This document shows, one piece after another, positions 1-7,286 of a DNA stretch of 12,931 nucleotides (position 1 is the first letter of the stretch; the number at the start of each line of letters is the position of its first letter). The stretch comes from Akkermansiaceae bacterium (GTDB lineage Bacteria > Verrucomicrobiota > Verrucomicrobiia > Verrucomicrobiales > Akkermansiaceae). The notes beneath the pieces are model-generated. The model saw nothing but the letters and a program-made list of their open reading frames with translations. It did no database searches and was not told the DNA's origin. Position numbers and translations under genes: made by a program. Location: NCBI GenBank assembly GCA_018676385.1, contig JABHEX010000271.1:1-12931 (forward strand). Reading direction: 5' to 3'.

Positions 1-1
1 T

Positions 2-1198
2 AAGTTTCTGAAAGAGTATGCCGATTCTCCATACAAGCCACAAGTGGTAGTTTATGCGATGCCTGCAATGCGAGCTGTCGATCGAGAGCAGGAGGGGTTA
101 GATAACCTGCAGGCAATGATTACAGAGTTAGCTGGTAAAAAACGACAGTTCTTCCTGGAGGAGGTGGTCAATGCTTACTCGGATGCATTTTTAGAGACCA
201 AGGGTAACACGCCTGTGATGCTCAAGAAGCTGTATTACAATTTCCCGGGTATTGATCTCTCGAATAAGCGTACGTTGGCGCTCTTACGTATTGCTATCAT
301 TGGTGTATACGAAGACCAAATCAAGAAAGCTGAGAAGGAGAAAAAAGCTGATGATGTAATGCGCTACAATGCTGACATTAAGGCACTATTTAGTGATCTG
401 AAAACCGAATTCAAGCCAAAGGATTTGACCAACTTTGTCTTAATTCGGGTGGCTGACTACCTGAGAGAAAAGACTTCAGCTCCCAAGCAGGCCCTACCGT
501 ATTATGAGGAGCTGCTGACTCGCAGTGACAAAACTGGGTTGGAGTTCAAGGCAATGCTTGGCGTTGCTGATGTCAAGGGGCGCTCCAACTCGAAAGCTGA
601 CAATAAGGATGCCGTCAGAATGCTTGATGAGGTAGTTAAGCGTGCAAAAGACGATGTGGGTACACAAGCGAATGCCATGTTCCGTATGGTAGAAATAAGT
701 GACAAGATCGAGGACTGGCAGGGTGTAGAAAAGCACGCCCGAGCTTATCTAGAGGCGAAACACAGAAAGAAGGCGGCTCTTGTGAGTTACCTATTCGCAA
801 AGTCATTTGATAAACGCAATAAGCCTAATGACGCGCTTGTGTTTTACAGTATGGTTTATGCCCGCTACATGGGTTACATTCGCATTTCAGCACCTGCGAC
901 GAAGAGAGTGATGGAGATTCTTTGGGATCGCAACTTAAATGAGGGAGAGGTAGTAGGTGAAAAAACTCTCACGATGAGTGATCGCCAGCAAGCTTATCAG
1001 AAGATCGGGTACGCATTTATTGCATCCACTAAAAAAATTCGCGAGAACAGTAAGGAGATTACCGAAGCTGAAAAAATTGCTTTGGATGATGTCAATGCTC
1101 TGGTGATGAAATATGAGCGCTCCGGACAGGTTAAGACAATGGAGCAAGTAAAGGAAGAGCGTGAAGAGAATCGTCGTCGCGGGCGAAGAAACGATTAA
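2..1198 (+). CDS. TPR-like helical protein, 5' end missing
   Basis: The reading frame is open to the left edge (position 2 onward reads KFLKEYADSPYKP), so the true start lies outside the window. About 398 residues are visible, ending in TAA at 1196-1198. The protein is rich in charged amphipathic helices with TPR-like spacing. Examples are the opening segment, a stretch beginning APKQALPYYEELL near residue 150 of the visible part, and one beginning KPNDALVFYSMVYARY near 280. The tail is very basic and acidic (EEREENRRRGRRND). No catalytic motif is apparent. TPR proteins of this kind usually act as scaffolds, often in the envelope, but the N-terminus that would show a signal peptide is absent. 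The next gene, 40 bp downstream on the same strand, is also a secreted helical protein, so the two may work together. The specific function is unknown. Confidence 0.8.
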   Translation, partial: KFLKEYADSPYKPQVVVYAMPAMRAVDREQEGLDNLQAMITELAGKKRQFFLEEVVNAYSDAFLETKGNTPVMLKKLYYNFPGIDLSNKRTLALLRIAIIGVYEDQIKKAEKEKKADDVMRYNADIKALFSDLKTEFKPKDLTNFVLIRVADYLREKTSAPKQALPYYEELLTRSDKTGLEFKAMLGVADVKGRSNSKADNKDAVRMLDEVVKRAKDDVGTQANAMFRMVEISDKIEDWQGVEKHARAYLEAKHRKKAALVSYLFAKSFDKRNKPNDALVFYSMVYARYMGYIRISAPATKRVMEILWDRNLNEGEVVGEKTLTMSDRQQAYQKIGYAFIASTKKIRENSKEITEAEKIALDDVNALVMKYERSGQVKTMEQVKEEREENRRRGRRND

Positions 1199-1238
1199 TT
1201 TGAAGCATATTACAATCAATCCAACCTAAAATATCATC

Positions 1239-2174
1239 ATGAAAAACTCTTTTATATTACCACTTCTAGTTGTTGTATGCGTTATGCCCTTCGAGTCGAT
1301 CACCGCAGCGCATGCGAAAGCAAGGCTGATGTTCAATGATCAAACACAAGAGAATGTTGTCATTCTATCATATAAAGCCGGTGTATTAACTTACAAACTG
1401 TCAGAGAAAGATTTGAATCGAAAACTTGTGCGTGCACCGAAGCTTGAGTCATTCTATTTCATTCAGCCAAAAATTTTCATTGAGGCAATGGCGCTGTATA
1501 ATGGAAGGAATTATGCTGAGGCTAAAGAAAAGTTTACAGAATGTGAGATGGCATACAAATCGATTGATACAGCACCAAACAACTACTCTAGCTTGGCTGG
1601 CTTTTACAAAATGGAGTGTAGTCGCAGGATGTTTGACTTGTCTTCTTTGAGTCAAGAAATGGAAAAGTTTCTCAAGACTGGTCTTACCAGAGAATCGCAT
1701 ATTCAGCAACTTGAGGTAAATGCGTTCTGGGAAGCCGTGCGGCTTAAGGAATGGGATCGTCTTGATCGTCTAGCGCAGGCATGGCGAAAACGTAAAGTTA
1801 CTGGTTCTCAACGGGCACAAATTGCTTACTGTCATGGCGTAGCGCTAGAAAACCTTTCCAAGAAAGACCCCCATCAATTATCCAAGGCACTGATTGCATA
1901 CAACATTGCTATGAGTGCTGACTTCACGGCATCTGTAGAACTTGTAATACGCGCAACTAGCAACACTCTAGCGTTGTATGATAGCGATGAGGGAGTTAAG
2001 CAGGCAATTCGTTTTTGGAAAACAGAGGATGAGAACCCCAACTCGACTGGTTACTTACGTTTAATGGAAGCTAACGCAGTGGTTAAATTGTACAAACAGG
2101 CAGGATTTGATCAGAATTTTCCACTGAAGGCAAATTTTGTTAAGTTTCAAAAGTATGCCCCATCTGCCGAATAA
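1239..2174 (+). CDS. Secreted TPR-like protein of unknown function
   Basis: This 311-residue protein begins with a clear signal peptide: MKNSF, a hydrophobic core (ILPLLVVVCVM), and a probable cleavage site after AHA near residue 26. It is therefore likely periplasmic or outer-membrane facing. The mature part is mostly helical with TPR-like pairs, for example around IEAMALYNGRNYAEAKEKF (residues 81-99) and HQLSKALIAYNIAMSAD. I recognise no enzymatic motif and no named family. It lies 40 bp after another TPR-like gene on the same strand, which suggests a shared envelope role. No Shine-Dalgarno precedes the ATG. Instead TAAAAT at 1227-1232 ends 6 nt before the start, which could be a -10 box for a leaderless mRNA. 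A terminator-like hairpin follows at 2263-2291. Confidence 0.8.
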   Translation: MKNSFILPLLVVVCVMPFESITAAHAKARLMFNDQTQENVVILSYKAGVLTYKLSEKDLNRKLVRAPKLESFYFIQPKIFIEAMALYNGRNYAEAKEKFTECEMAYKSIDTAPNNYSSLAGFYKMECSRRMFDLSSLSQEMEKFLKTGLTRESHIQQLEVNAFWEAVRLKEWDRLDRLAQAWRKRKVTGSQRAQIAYCHGVALENLSKKDPHQLSKALIAYNIAMSADFTASVELVIRATSNTLALYDSDEGVKQAIRFWKTEDENPNSTGYLRLMEANAVVKLYKQAGFDQNFPLKANFVKFQKYAPSAE

Positions 2175-2222
2175 GTTATCACTGTATTGTAGCCCGACAA
2201 TATGTTGGCGGCATTGGGTGAG

Positions 2223-2250
2223 TAGATTTTCACGTGCCGAGTGAAAACTA
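2223..2250. terminator. Symmetric hairpin between convergent genes
   Basis: TTTTCAC (2227-2233) pairs with GTGAAAA (2241-2247). The flanking TAG and CTA extend the stem past one bulged base, around a 7-nt loop. The hairpin sits between the convergent TPR gene and selA. There is no strong T-tract on either strand, so termination activity is uncertain. An imperfect hairpin also lies at 2194-2211, CCGACAA facing TTGGCGG with one mismatch. Confidence 0.4.
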
Positions 2251-2258
2251 GGTTATGA

Positions 2259-3650
2259 TTATGTGCTGAGCACCTCACTCAGCGCTTTTTTGATGTCTGT
2301 ATCCTGATGGGGGAATACAGTGCGTAAATCGAGATGGATTTGTTGATTCTCTGTGACTCCAACAATAGCAGGGTTACCCATACGAAGGATGCGGGCTAGC
2401 TTATTAAGGGAGAGGTTTTGAGGTTTAATACTGATGGCGATCGATGGGATTTCGGACTTTGGCATTGTGCCACCACCTGTGCGTGAGGTTGTTTTCGTAA
2501 TGCTACAAATTTGCTGAATATCAGGATCGAGTGCTGCTATTAATTCTTGAGCGCGCTTATGTAATGTATCTGTTGGTTCAGAAATAAAATTGAGCACAGG
2601 GACATTGGCAACATGCTTGTTGGATTGGGTAGCGAGGTATGAATCTAGGCATTCTTGTAGAGTGGTCAGGATGAGCTTGTCGCACCGCACAGCACGAAAA
2701 AATGGTTCTTTTTTAATACCGACAATAAGGTCTTGGCGACCCGCGATGATACCGGATTGCGGCCCACCCAGCAGCTTATCACCCGAAAAGCATACTAGGT
2801 CAATGCCGTTGCGCAGTGCTTCTTGGGGAGTTGGTTCATGATCGATAGGAGCAAGATCATCGGTTGCCATCATGGCGCCTGATCCAATATCCTCGACTAA
2901 TGGAAGGTTATGTTCATGGGCTAGGTCGGCGATTTCTGTTACAGCGGGCTCATCTGTAAATCCGCCGATGTAGAAGTTTGAACGGTGTACCTTAAGAATC
3001 ATTGCCGTATTTGGAGTGATTGCCATAGCATAATCATTTAGATTAGTTTTGTTGGTAGCGCCCACCTCCACAAGTTTTGCCCCGGAAGTTGCGAGGATAT
3101 CAGGGATACGAAATCCCCCTCCAATTTCTACGAGTTCGCTACGGGATACAATGACCTCATTCTTTTCCCCTTCGCACAGGTAGCGGAGAGTAAGCACTAG
3201 TGCTGCGGCACAATTATTCACGGCAGTTGCTGCGTCAGCTGCAAGCACTGCAGCTAGAGCTGATTCAAGATATCCTGCGCGTTTGCCGCGTGTTCCATCT
3301 GTTAAGTTGAACTCGAGGTTACTGTATCCTGTGGCAATTTCAGTGAGAGCCTTCGCTGCTTGAGGACCAAGTGGTGAGCGGCCCAGATTGGTATGTATGA
3401 CTACTCCGGTTGCGTTGATCACCGGTTGTAGCCGACTAGCAGCGAAGTCAGATAGCTCCTGCTTTATCTGGGACTCGATTTCTTGCCGTTCGATCGTGTC
3501 TCCATTGAGGATTCGTTGTCGATGCAAGTTAATTTGCCGTTGTACGAAGTGGGTGACTAAGGCTCTAGGCAGGGTGCATGTATCTGCTAACTGTTTAGTG
3601 AGTTTTTCAACGGATGGCAGTTCGCGTAATGCTTGCTGTGGACTTGGCAT
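2259..3650 (-). CDS. selA: L-seryl-tRNA(Sec) selenium transferase
   Basis: SelA is a PLP enzyme that converts seryl-tRNA(Sec) to selenocysteinyl-tRNA(Sec) using selenophosphate, the step before SelB-guided insertion at UGA. The protein is 463 residues, the usual full length. Visible hallmarks are the N-terminal helical tRNA-binding region (1-75), the INATGVVIHTNLGRSPL segment (78-94), the SELVEIGGGFRIPD block (171-184), VGATNKT (196-202), VEDIGSGAM (252-260), and FSGDKLLGGPQSG, in which Lys292 is the expected Schiff-base lysine (Lys295 in E. coli). The C-terminal domain carries RTGGGTMP (390-397). The start is the only ATG near the expected N-terminus and has no Shine-Dalgarno. A weak -35/-10 pair stands just upstream. 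Neither selB nor a tRNA(Sec) gene is beside it in this window. Family assignment is firm. Confidence 0.97.
   Translation of the reverse strand: MPSPQQALRELPSVEKLTKQLADTCTLPRALVTHFVQRQINLHRQRILNGDTIERQEIESQIKQELSDFAASRLQPVINATGVVIHTNLGRSPLGPQAAKALTEIATGYSNLEFNLTDGTRGKRAGYLESALAAVLAADAATAVNNCAAALVLTLRYLCEGEKNEVIVSRSELVEIGGGFRIPDILATSGAKLVEVGATNKTNLNDYAMAITPNTAMILKVHRSNFYIGGFTDEPAVTEIADLAHEHNLPLVEDIGSGAMMATDDLAPIDHEPTPQEALRNGIDLVCFSGDKLLGGPQSGIIAGRQDLIVGIKKEPFFRAVRCDKLILTTLQECLDSYLATQSNKHVANVPVLNFISEPTDTLHKRAQELIAALDPDIQQICSITKTTSRTGGGTMPKSEIPSIAISIKPQNLSLNKLARILRMGNPAIVGVTENQQIHLDLRTVFPHQDTDIKKALSEVLST
2263..2291 (+). terminator. Probable intrinsic terminator for the + strand TPR genes
   Basis: GTGCTGAG (2263-2270) pairs with CTCAGCGC (2278-2285) over 8 bp with one G-U pair and a 7-nt loop. 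Six Ts (2286-2291) follow directly on the + strand. This is the classic intrinsic-terminator layout for transcripts arriving from the left. The hairpin lies within the last codons of the convergent selA, whose stop codon is at 2259-2261, so the same bases encode the SelA C-terminus. On the minus strand no T-tract follows. Confidence 0.65.
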
Positions 3651-3656
3651 ACTTTA

Positions 3657-3684
3657 AAATTAGCGAGTTGTCTTGATTTGACAA
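3657..3684 (-). promoter_or_regulatory. Candidate selA promoter
   Basis: Read on the minus strand, TTGTCA (3684-3679) is followed by a 16-bp spacer and TAATTT (3662-3657), which ends 6 nt before the selA ATG. The -35 matches consensus at 5 of 6 positions and the -10 at only 3 of 6. The placement would give a nearly leaderless transcript, consistent with the absence of a Shine-Dalgarno. TTGTC/GACAA also forms a short dyad (3669-3685) over the -35 region. Confidence 0.3.
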
Positions 3685-3907
3685 GCGAAGTGATGATTTA
3701 CAATGGTACATTTATAATTGAGGTCATTGCATCTCTCTATGTGAGGTCGCTGAGATTCATGTTTTTGGTAAAATAATTTTTCAGATTATGTAGATTATCA
3801 TGGTTATTAAATTTGCTTGCCGGCGTATTGACAACCTTCACTGTCGGCATAAGCTGGGATCATTACTTATGGGGTTACTCAGGTAGACCCTAGAAAAGAT
3901 ACAAATC
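3664..3907. other. Divergent spacer between selA and the DUF5069 gene
   Basis: This is most of a 270-bp AT-rich spacer between divergent start codons. I looked for a tRNA(Sec) gene and for small ORFs and saw neither. A perfect TTGACA occurs at 3828-3833, but no good -10 lies 16-18 bp downstream. The two flanking genes have almost the same 16-nt sequence ending in their start codons (3663-3648 on minus, 3908-3923 on plus). Confidence 0.4.
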
Positions 3908-3920
3908 CTAATTTTACTGT

Positions 3921-4343
3921 ATGAGCCAATATATCCCTCCCGTGAGTCCACGCGATGAAGTGCATGGTTATGTTTACTTCGCCCGCTTATACAGTAAAAT
4001 TAAACTTTGGTCGGCAGGCACCCTTGACCCAGAATTTGAACCGAATATGGGAAATGCTATGGATCTGTGGGCATGCCAGTTTCTTCAGGTTGATTACAAT
4101 GATCTTAAGCAAGTTATTTTGGATGGAGCTACCTGTGAGTTGGCATTGGAATGGTGTTGGCAACATGGAAAGAAACCGAGTGATCATGAGCTCGATTGGT
4201 GGAACAGCTACATGCGTAATCGGGGGTTTCGTGACGATTTTACTGAGAAACTTGTTTTCCGAAAAGCAGAAGCTGGTTGGCAGGATCGGGATGAAATCCA
4301 ATCATTCTTTGATTACCTCGATGCTGATGACGGGCGCTTGTGA
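3921..4343 (+). CDS. DUF5069 family protein
   Basis: This 140-residue soluble protein opens with SPRDEVHGYVYFARLYSKIKLWSAG (residues 9-33). It resembles the DUF5069 signature: a SPR-D start, an LPR-like arginine, then a lysine-rich helix ending in AG. The middle contains FLQVDYNDLKQVIL (about 54-67), and the C-terminus is acidic (FFDYLDADDGRL). I know of no established function for the family, which is common in Verrucomicrobiota and Planctomycetota. The ATG at 3921 has no Shine-Dalgarno, but TAATTT ends 6 nt upstream. The TGA stop is in the same frame as the following rsgA gene, so only this codon separates the two frames. A 132-residue ORF overlapping it in another frame (3955-4353) looks like a shadow. 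Family call is from motif memory, not a search. Confidence 0.75.
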   Translation: MSQYIPPVSPRDEVHGYVYFARLYSKIKLWSAGTLDPEFEPNMGNAMDLWACQFLQVDYNDLKQVILDGATCELALEWCWQHGKKPSDHELDWWNSYMRNRGFRDDFTEKLVFRKAEAGWQDRDEIQSFFDYLDADDGRL

Positions 4344-4366
4344 GCCTGCGTGACAATTAATATTAT
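4338..4366 (+). promoter_or_regulatory. Candidate rsgA promoter
   Basis: TTGTGA (4338-4343, 4 of 6 consensus) and TATTAT (4361-4366, 5 of 6) are separated by 17 bp. The -10 ends 7 nt before the ATG at 4374, so transcription would begin close to the start codon. The -35 contains the stop codon of the upstream DUF5069 gene. No Shine-Dalgarno is seen for rsgA. Confidence 0.4.
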
Positions 4367-4373
4367 ACTTTGT

Positions 4374-5495
4374 ATGACTCTGGATAAATTGGGTTGGAAT
4401 AAAAAATTCCAGAAAGATTTTGATGCGCTTTCTCAAAACGATTGCGTCCCTGCACGTCTAATCCGTGATAATAAAATCACATATGGAGCGCTGTTCGTAG
4501 ATGATATGGGCGATATTTGTGAACGAGAGGTTGTGATGAGTGGTAAAGTTTATTATGATGCTAGGTCGGATGCTGAATTGCCGGCCGTGGGTGATTGGAT
4601 AGCGCTTGAATTAGCGAATGGTGATGATGGCGAAAACATGATTCGTGCACGCTTGCCGAGGCAGGCATGCTTTTCAAGGAAACTTCCTGGGAAGAGTGCT
4701 GAGGAGCAGGTGATTGCTGCTAATGTCACAGTAGTTGTCGTGGTGACTGATGCGGGTTCAGATTTTAACCTTCGCCGTATGGAGCGCTACTTTACGCTCA
4801 TTCAGCGAAGTGGATCAAAGGCGGTTGTGCTGGTCAATAAATCGGACCTTTTTTCTGATGCACAAAATCGCGAAGCTGCGGATTTGATTAAAGGTCTTGG
4901 TGGCGATACTGATGTTTACATCACATCGGCAGCCAAAAATGATGGGCTGGAAGTATTAAATAAGTATCTTGCCTCGGGAGTTTCGGTGACATTAGTTGGA
5001 TCGAGTGGGGTGGGGAAATCCACATTGATCAATCAATTGTTAGGCGAAGATTTTCAGTGGACTAGTGATGTTAACGGACTTACCGGTAAAGGGAGGCATA
5101 CAACAACAGCTCGTGAGCTCATCCTGCTAGATGATGGCGGTATTCTTATCGATAATCCGGGGATGCGAGAAATTCAGATGTGGACCGATGAGCAAACATT
5201 ACGTGAAAGTTTTTCTGATGTTGAGGAATTGGCTTCTCAGTGTCAGTTCCATGACTGTAAGCATGGCGACGATAGGGGATGTGCTATCAGGGTTGCTGTT
5301 GAAAATGGTGAACTTGAAGTAGGGCGGTATGAGAGCTACCTCAAACTAGAAGAGGAAATTGTAAAACTGGAAAAAAAACAGAAAAAGCGTCGCCAGTTAT
5401 CCGAGCGACGTGCTAAGCGGGATCACCGTATAAAAGCTCGTAACCTTGCAGATCGGATTGATTTGGCGAGAGATGATGATCCTGACTGGCGTTAG
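4374..5495 (+). CDS. rsgA: Small ribosomal subunit biogenesis GTPase RsgA
   Basis: RsgA (YjeQ/YloQ) is a circularly permuted GTPase that checks late 30S subunit maturation. From the ATG at 4374 the protein has 373 residues. The order of motifs is the permuted one: an N-terminal OB-like domain (about 35-95), G4 NKSD (155-158), G5 SAA (185-187), then the P-loop GSSGVGKST (209-217), the G2 region around GKGRHTTT (239-246), and G3 DNPG (260-263). A C-terminal zinc site follows, Cys290, Cys295, His297 and Cys303 in the canonical C-x4-C-x-H-x5-C pattern. The tail is strongly basic, as expected for rRNA contact. An in-frame GTG at 4350 would add 8 residues (MTINIILC). I prefer the ATG because the family usually starts close to the LGW motif and because the promoter-like -10 lies between the two. 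Confidence 0.95.
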   Translation: MTLDKLGWNKKFQKDFDALSQNDCVPARLIRDNKITYGALFVDDMGDICEREVVMSGKVYYDARSDAELPAVGDWIALELANGDDGENMIRARLPRQACFSRKLPGKSAEEQVIAANVTVVVVVTDAGSDFNLRRMERYFTLIQRSGSKAVVLVNKSDLFSDAQNREAADLIKGLGGDTDVYITSAAKNDGLEVLNKYLASGVSVTLVGSSGVGKSTLINQLLGEDFQWTSDVNGLTGKGRHTTTARELILLDDGGILIDNPGMREIQMWTDEQTLRESFSDVEELASQCQFHDCKHGDDRGCAIRVAVENGELEVGRYESYLKLEEEIVKLEKKQKKRRQLSERRAKRDHRIKARNLADRIDLARDDDPDWR

Positions 5496-5603
5496 GGTTG
5501 TATGCATCTTCTTTTTGTTAGTTGGAAAGCGGCTGCAGTGGTTGATCTTTTATTAGCTCACCTCGAATGTTTGTGTTTAAGTTGCTGGTGGCTTTTGCTC
5601 TTA

Positions 5604-5637
5604 ACCGCGCTGTCTTATTTAGATCTTTTTGCGCGGT
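5604..5637. repeat. GC-rich inverted repeat at the 3' end of the exonuclease gene
   Basis: ACCGCGC (5604-5610) and GCGCGGT (5631-5637) are a perfect 7-bp inverted repeat around a 20-nt AT-rich loop that contains the exonuclease stop codon. It lies between the convergent rsgA and exonuclease genes. No T-tract follows on either strand, so it may stabilise the minus-strand mRNA 3' end rather than act as an intrinsic terminator. Confidence 0.4.
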
Positions 5638-6217
5638 GCCAGTCACGTGTGTCTGGATTGGTTAGAATCTCAACGGGCTGCTCGCCGAGATTCAAATCTT
5701 GGATGAGTTTTTCAAGTAAAACAAGTGATGCTACAGAATCATAAAGTGCATCATGCCATGTTCTATGGGGAACGAGTGAAGAGACTTTATCGGTGAGTTG
5801 GAACTGCTCACAGAGATTACCCAGAGCATGGGATGCGAGATCTGGGAATACCGCTCGGTAGAGCTGAAGGGTGTCAATCCACGGGCTGAAACCATGCGCA
5901 GGGAAAGCGCGGAGATAACGTTTTTCTGTGCCGTGACCGTGGGCAACAGCAATGTTACCGCCTAGACGCTTTTTAACCTCAGGCCATAGCGTCATTAAGG
6001 GTGGTGCTCCTGCTAAGTCATCAGTGGTGATACCATGAACTTTTTGTGCAGCCCAGCTGATTTTTTGTTTTGTGTGTAGGAAGGAAACGTATGCGTTAGA
6101 GTGGCCATGAGTCTGTGACCAAGTGGCCATACCTATTTGAACTGGTACGTCTGTTTTGCCTCGCTCCGCTCCCGCTGATTCAAAATCTATGGCGGCGAAT
6201 ATGCGTTCTGCAATCAT
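5615..6217 (-). CDS. DnaQ-like (DEDDh) 3'-5' exonuclease
   Basis: This 200-residue protein has the DEDDh exonuclease layout. Exo I is AAIDFES with Asp11 and Glu13. A KVHGIT motif at 59-64 is typical of the DnaQ group. The Exo II region is VAHGHGTEKRYL (91-102), DTLQLYR follows at 115-121, and Exo III is HDALYD with His155 and Asp160, matching HxAxxD. In Exo II the usual NAxFD is replaced, so Glu98 stands where aspartate is normal. Known family members trim DNA or RNA 3' ends; the substrate here is unknown. It starts 4 bp after the aroG stop codon, and AGGG inside the aroG 3' end forms a Shine-Dalgarno 7 nt from the ATG. The two are thus probably co-transcribed. The function of this pairing is not obvious. 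Confidence 0.85.
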   Translation of the reverse strand: MIAERIFAAIDFESAGAERGKTDVPVQIGMATWSQTHGHSNAYVSFLHTKQKISWAAQKVHGITTDDLAGAPPLMTLWPEVKKRLGGNIAVAHGHGTEKRYLRAFPAHGFSPWIDTLQLYRAVFPDLASHALGNLCEQFQLTDKVSSLVPHRTWHDALYDSVASLVLLEKLIQDLNLGEQPVEILTNPDTRDWHRAKRSK

Positions 6218-6221
6218 CGGG

Positions 6222-7283
6222 TTACCCTACAATTCCAGCGGCTTTCAATTGTGCCGCAGCGTCGCGAATGACTGTCTCTGTTGTAGTCCAGTCGATACAC
6301 TGGTCTGTAATTGACAGTCCATAGGTCAGTTCCTCGACGGGGCGGGGGAATCCTTGATTACCTGCCACGATGTTGCTTTCCAGCATAGCTCCAATCACGT
6401 TGATGTTGCCGCCACAGCGTTGCCTGACGATCTCTTTGAATACATTTGGCATATTCTCCTGTTTTTTACTGCAGTTCGCGTGAGATGCATCGATCATGAC
6501 TGATGGTTGCAGATTATTTTTTTCTAGTAATGAGGTGGTAACTGCAACGTCATCGGCGCCGTAGTTTGGACCCTGATCGCCACCGCGCAGAATGATATGG
6601 CAGTCGGGGTTACCAGAGGTGGTGACAGCGGATGCCACTCCCTGCTCGCTCACGCCAAGAAATGTTTGTGACTGAGTGGCTGCTTTGATGGCATTAACGG
6701 CGGCAACGAGATCACCTGTGGTTGTGTTTTTAAAGCCAAGGGGCATGGATAAGCCTGATGCCATCTGGCGGTGTGTCTGGCTCTCTGTGGTGCGTGCACC
6801 TATCGCAGACCAGCTTATTAGGTCTGCAATGTATTGGGGGGTGATTGGGTCTAGGAGTTCGGTGGCGGTTGGTAGGCCCGCATTAATGACTTCGCGTAGG
6901 AAGAGGCGTGCTTGGCGTAGACCTTCGGGAATGTTATCGGAGCCATCAAGTTTAGGATCCATAATTAGGCCTTTCCAGCCTGTGGTTGTGCGGGGTTTTT
7001 CAAAATACACGCGCATTACGATGTATAGTTGATGCTTAACCTCATCTGCTAGCTTAGCGAGGCGGTTGGCGTAGTCGATTCCTGCTTCAGTATCATGGAT
7101 TGAGCATGGTCCGCAGATTAGTAGCATTCGATGATCTTGGCCGTTGAGGATATTACGAATGTGTTGGCGAGATTCTGCCATGAACTCAGCTTGCGTCTGC
7201 GTGCGTTCTACTTCGGAAAGCATGAGAGCGGGTGTGGGCAGCGGGATATTACTGGAGATGTGTAGGTCGGTGACTTGAGCCAT
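6222..7283 (-). CDS. aroG: 3-deoxy-7-phosphoheptulonate synthase, AroG/F/H type
   Basis: The enzyme joins phosphoenolpyruvate and erythrose 4-phosphate to make DAHP, the first step of the shikimate pathway. The 353-residue length is that of the class I alpha metal-dependent enzymes. Motifs in order are CGPCSIHD (57-64), RVYFEKPRTTTGWKG (91-105), DPKLDGS (109-115), ATELLDP (140-146), SWSAIGARTTESQTHR (157-172), PLGFKN (181-186), LRGG (232-235), DASHANCSKK (265-274) and GAMLESNIVAGNQ (298-310). Expected metal ligands are present: Cys60, His268, Glu302 and Asp327. The N-terminal extension (about 1-40) that carries inhibitor binding in this class is present, but I cannot tell which aromatic amino acid inhibits it, so aroF or aroH would be equally fair labels. 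There is no Shine-Dalgarno; a promoter-like pair ends 6 nt before the ATG. It is the first gene of a pair with the exonuclease. Confidence 0.95.
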   Translation of the reverse strand: MAQVTDLHISSNIPLPTPALMLSEVERTQTQAEFMAESRQHIRNILNGQDHRMLLICGPCSIHDTEAGIDYANRLAKLADEVKHQLYIVMRVYFEKPRTTTGWKGLIMDPKLDGSDNIPEGLRQARLFLREVINAGLPTATELLDPITPQYIADLISWSAIGARTTESQTHRQMASGLSMPLGFKNTTTGDLVAAVNAIKAATQSQTFLGVSEQGVASAVTTSGNPDCHIILRGGDQGPNYGADDVAVTTSLLEKNNLQPSVMIDASHANCSKKQENMPNVFKEIVRQRCGGNINVIGAMLESNIVAGNQGFPRPVEELTYGLSITDQCIDWTTTETVIRDAAAQLKAAGIVG

Positions 7284-7286
7284 AAA

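Noticed and set aside
3664..3907. A tRNA(Sec) gene was sought next to selA.
   Set aside because: No long acceptor/variable arm, T-loop GGTTCGAATCC-like sequence or TCA anticodon loop is visible in the spacer.
3955..4353. A 132-residue + strand ORF overlapping the DUF5069 gene.
   Set aside because: It is shifted in frame relative to a recognisable family protein and has an odd composition rich in Trp, Met, Ile and Cys, so it is a shadow frame.
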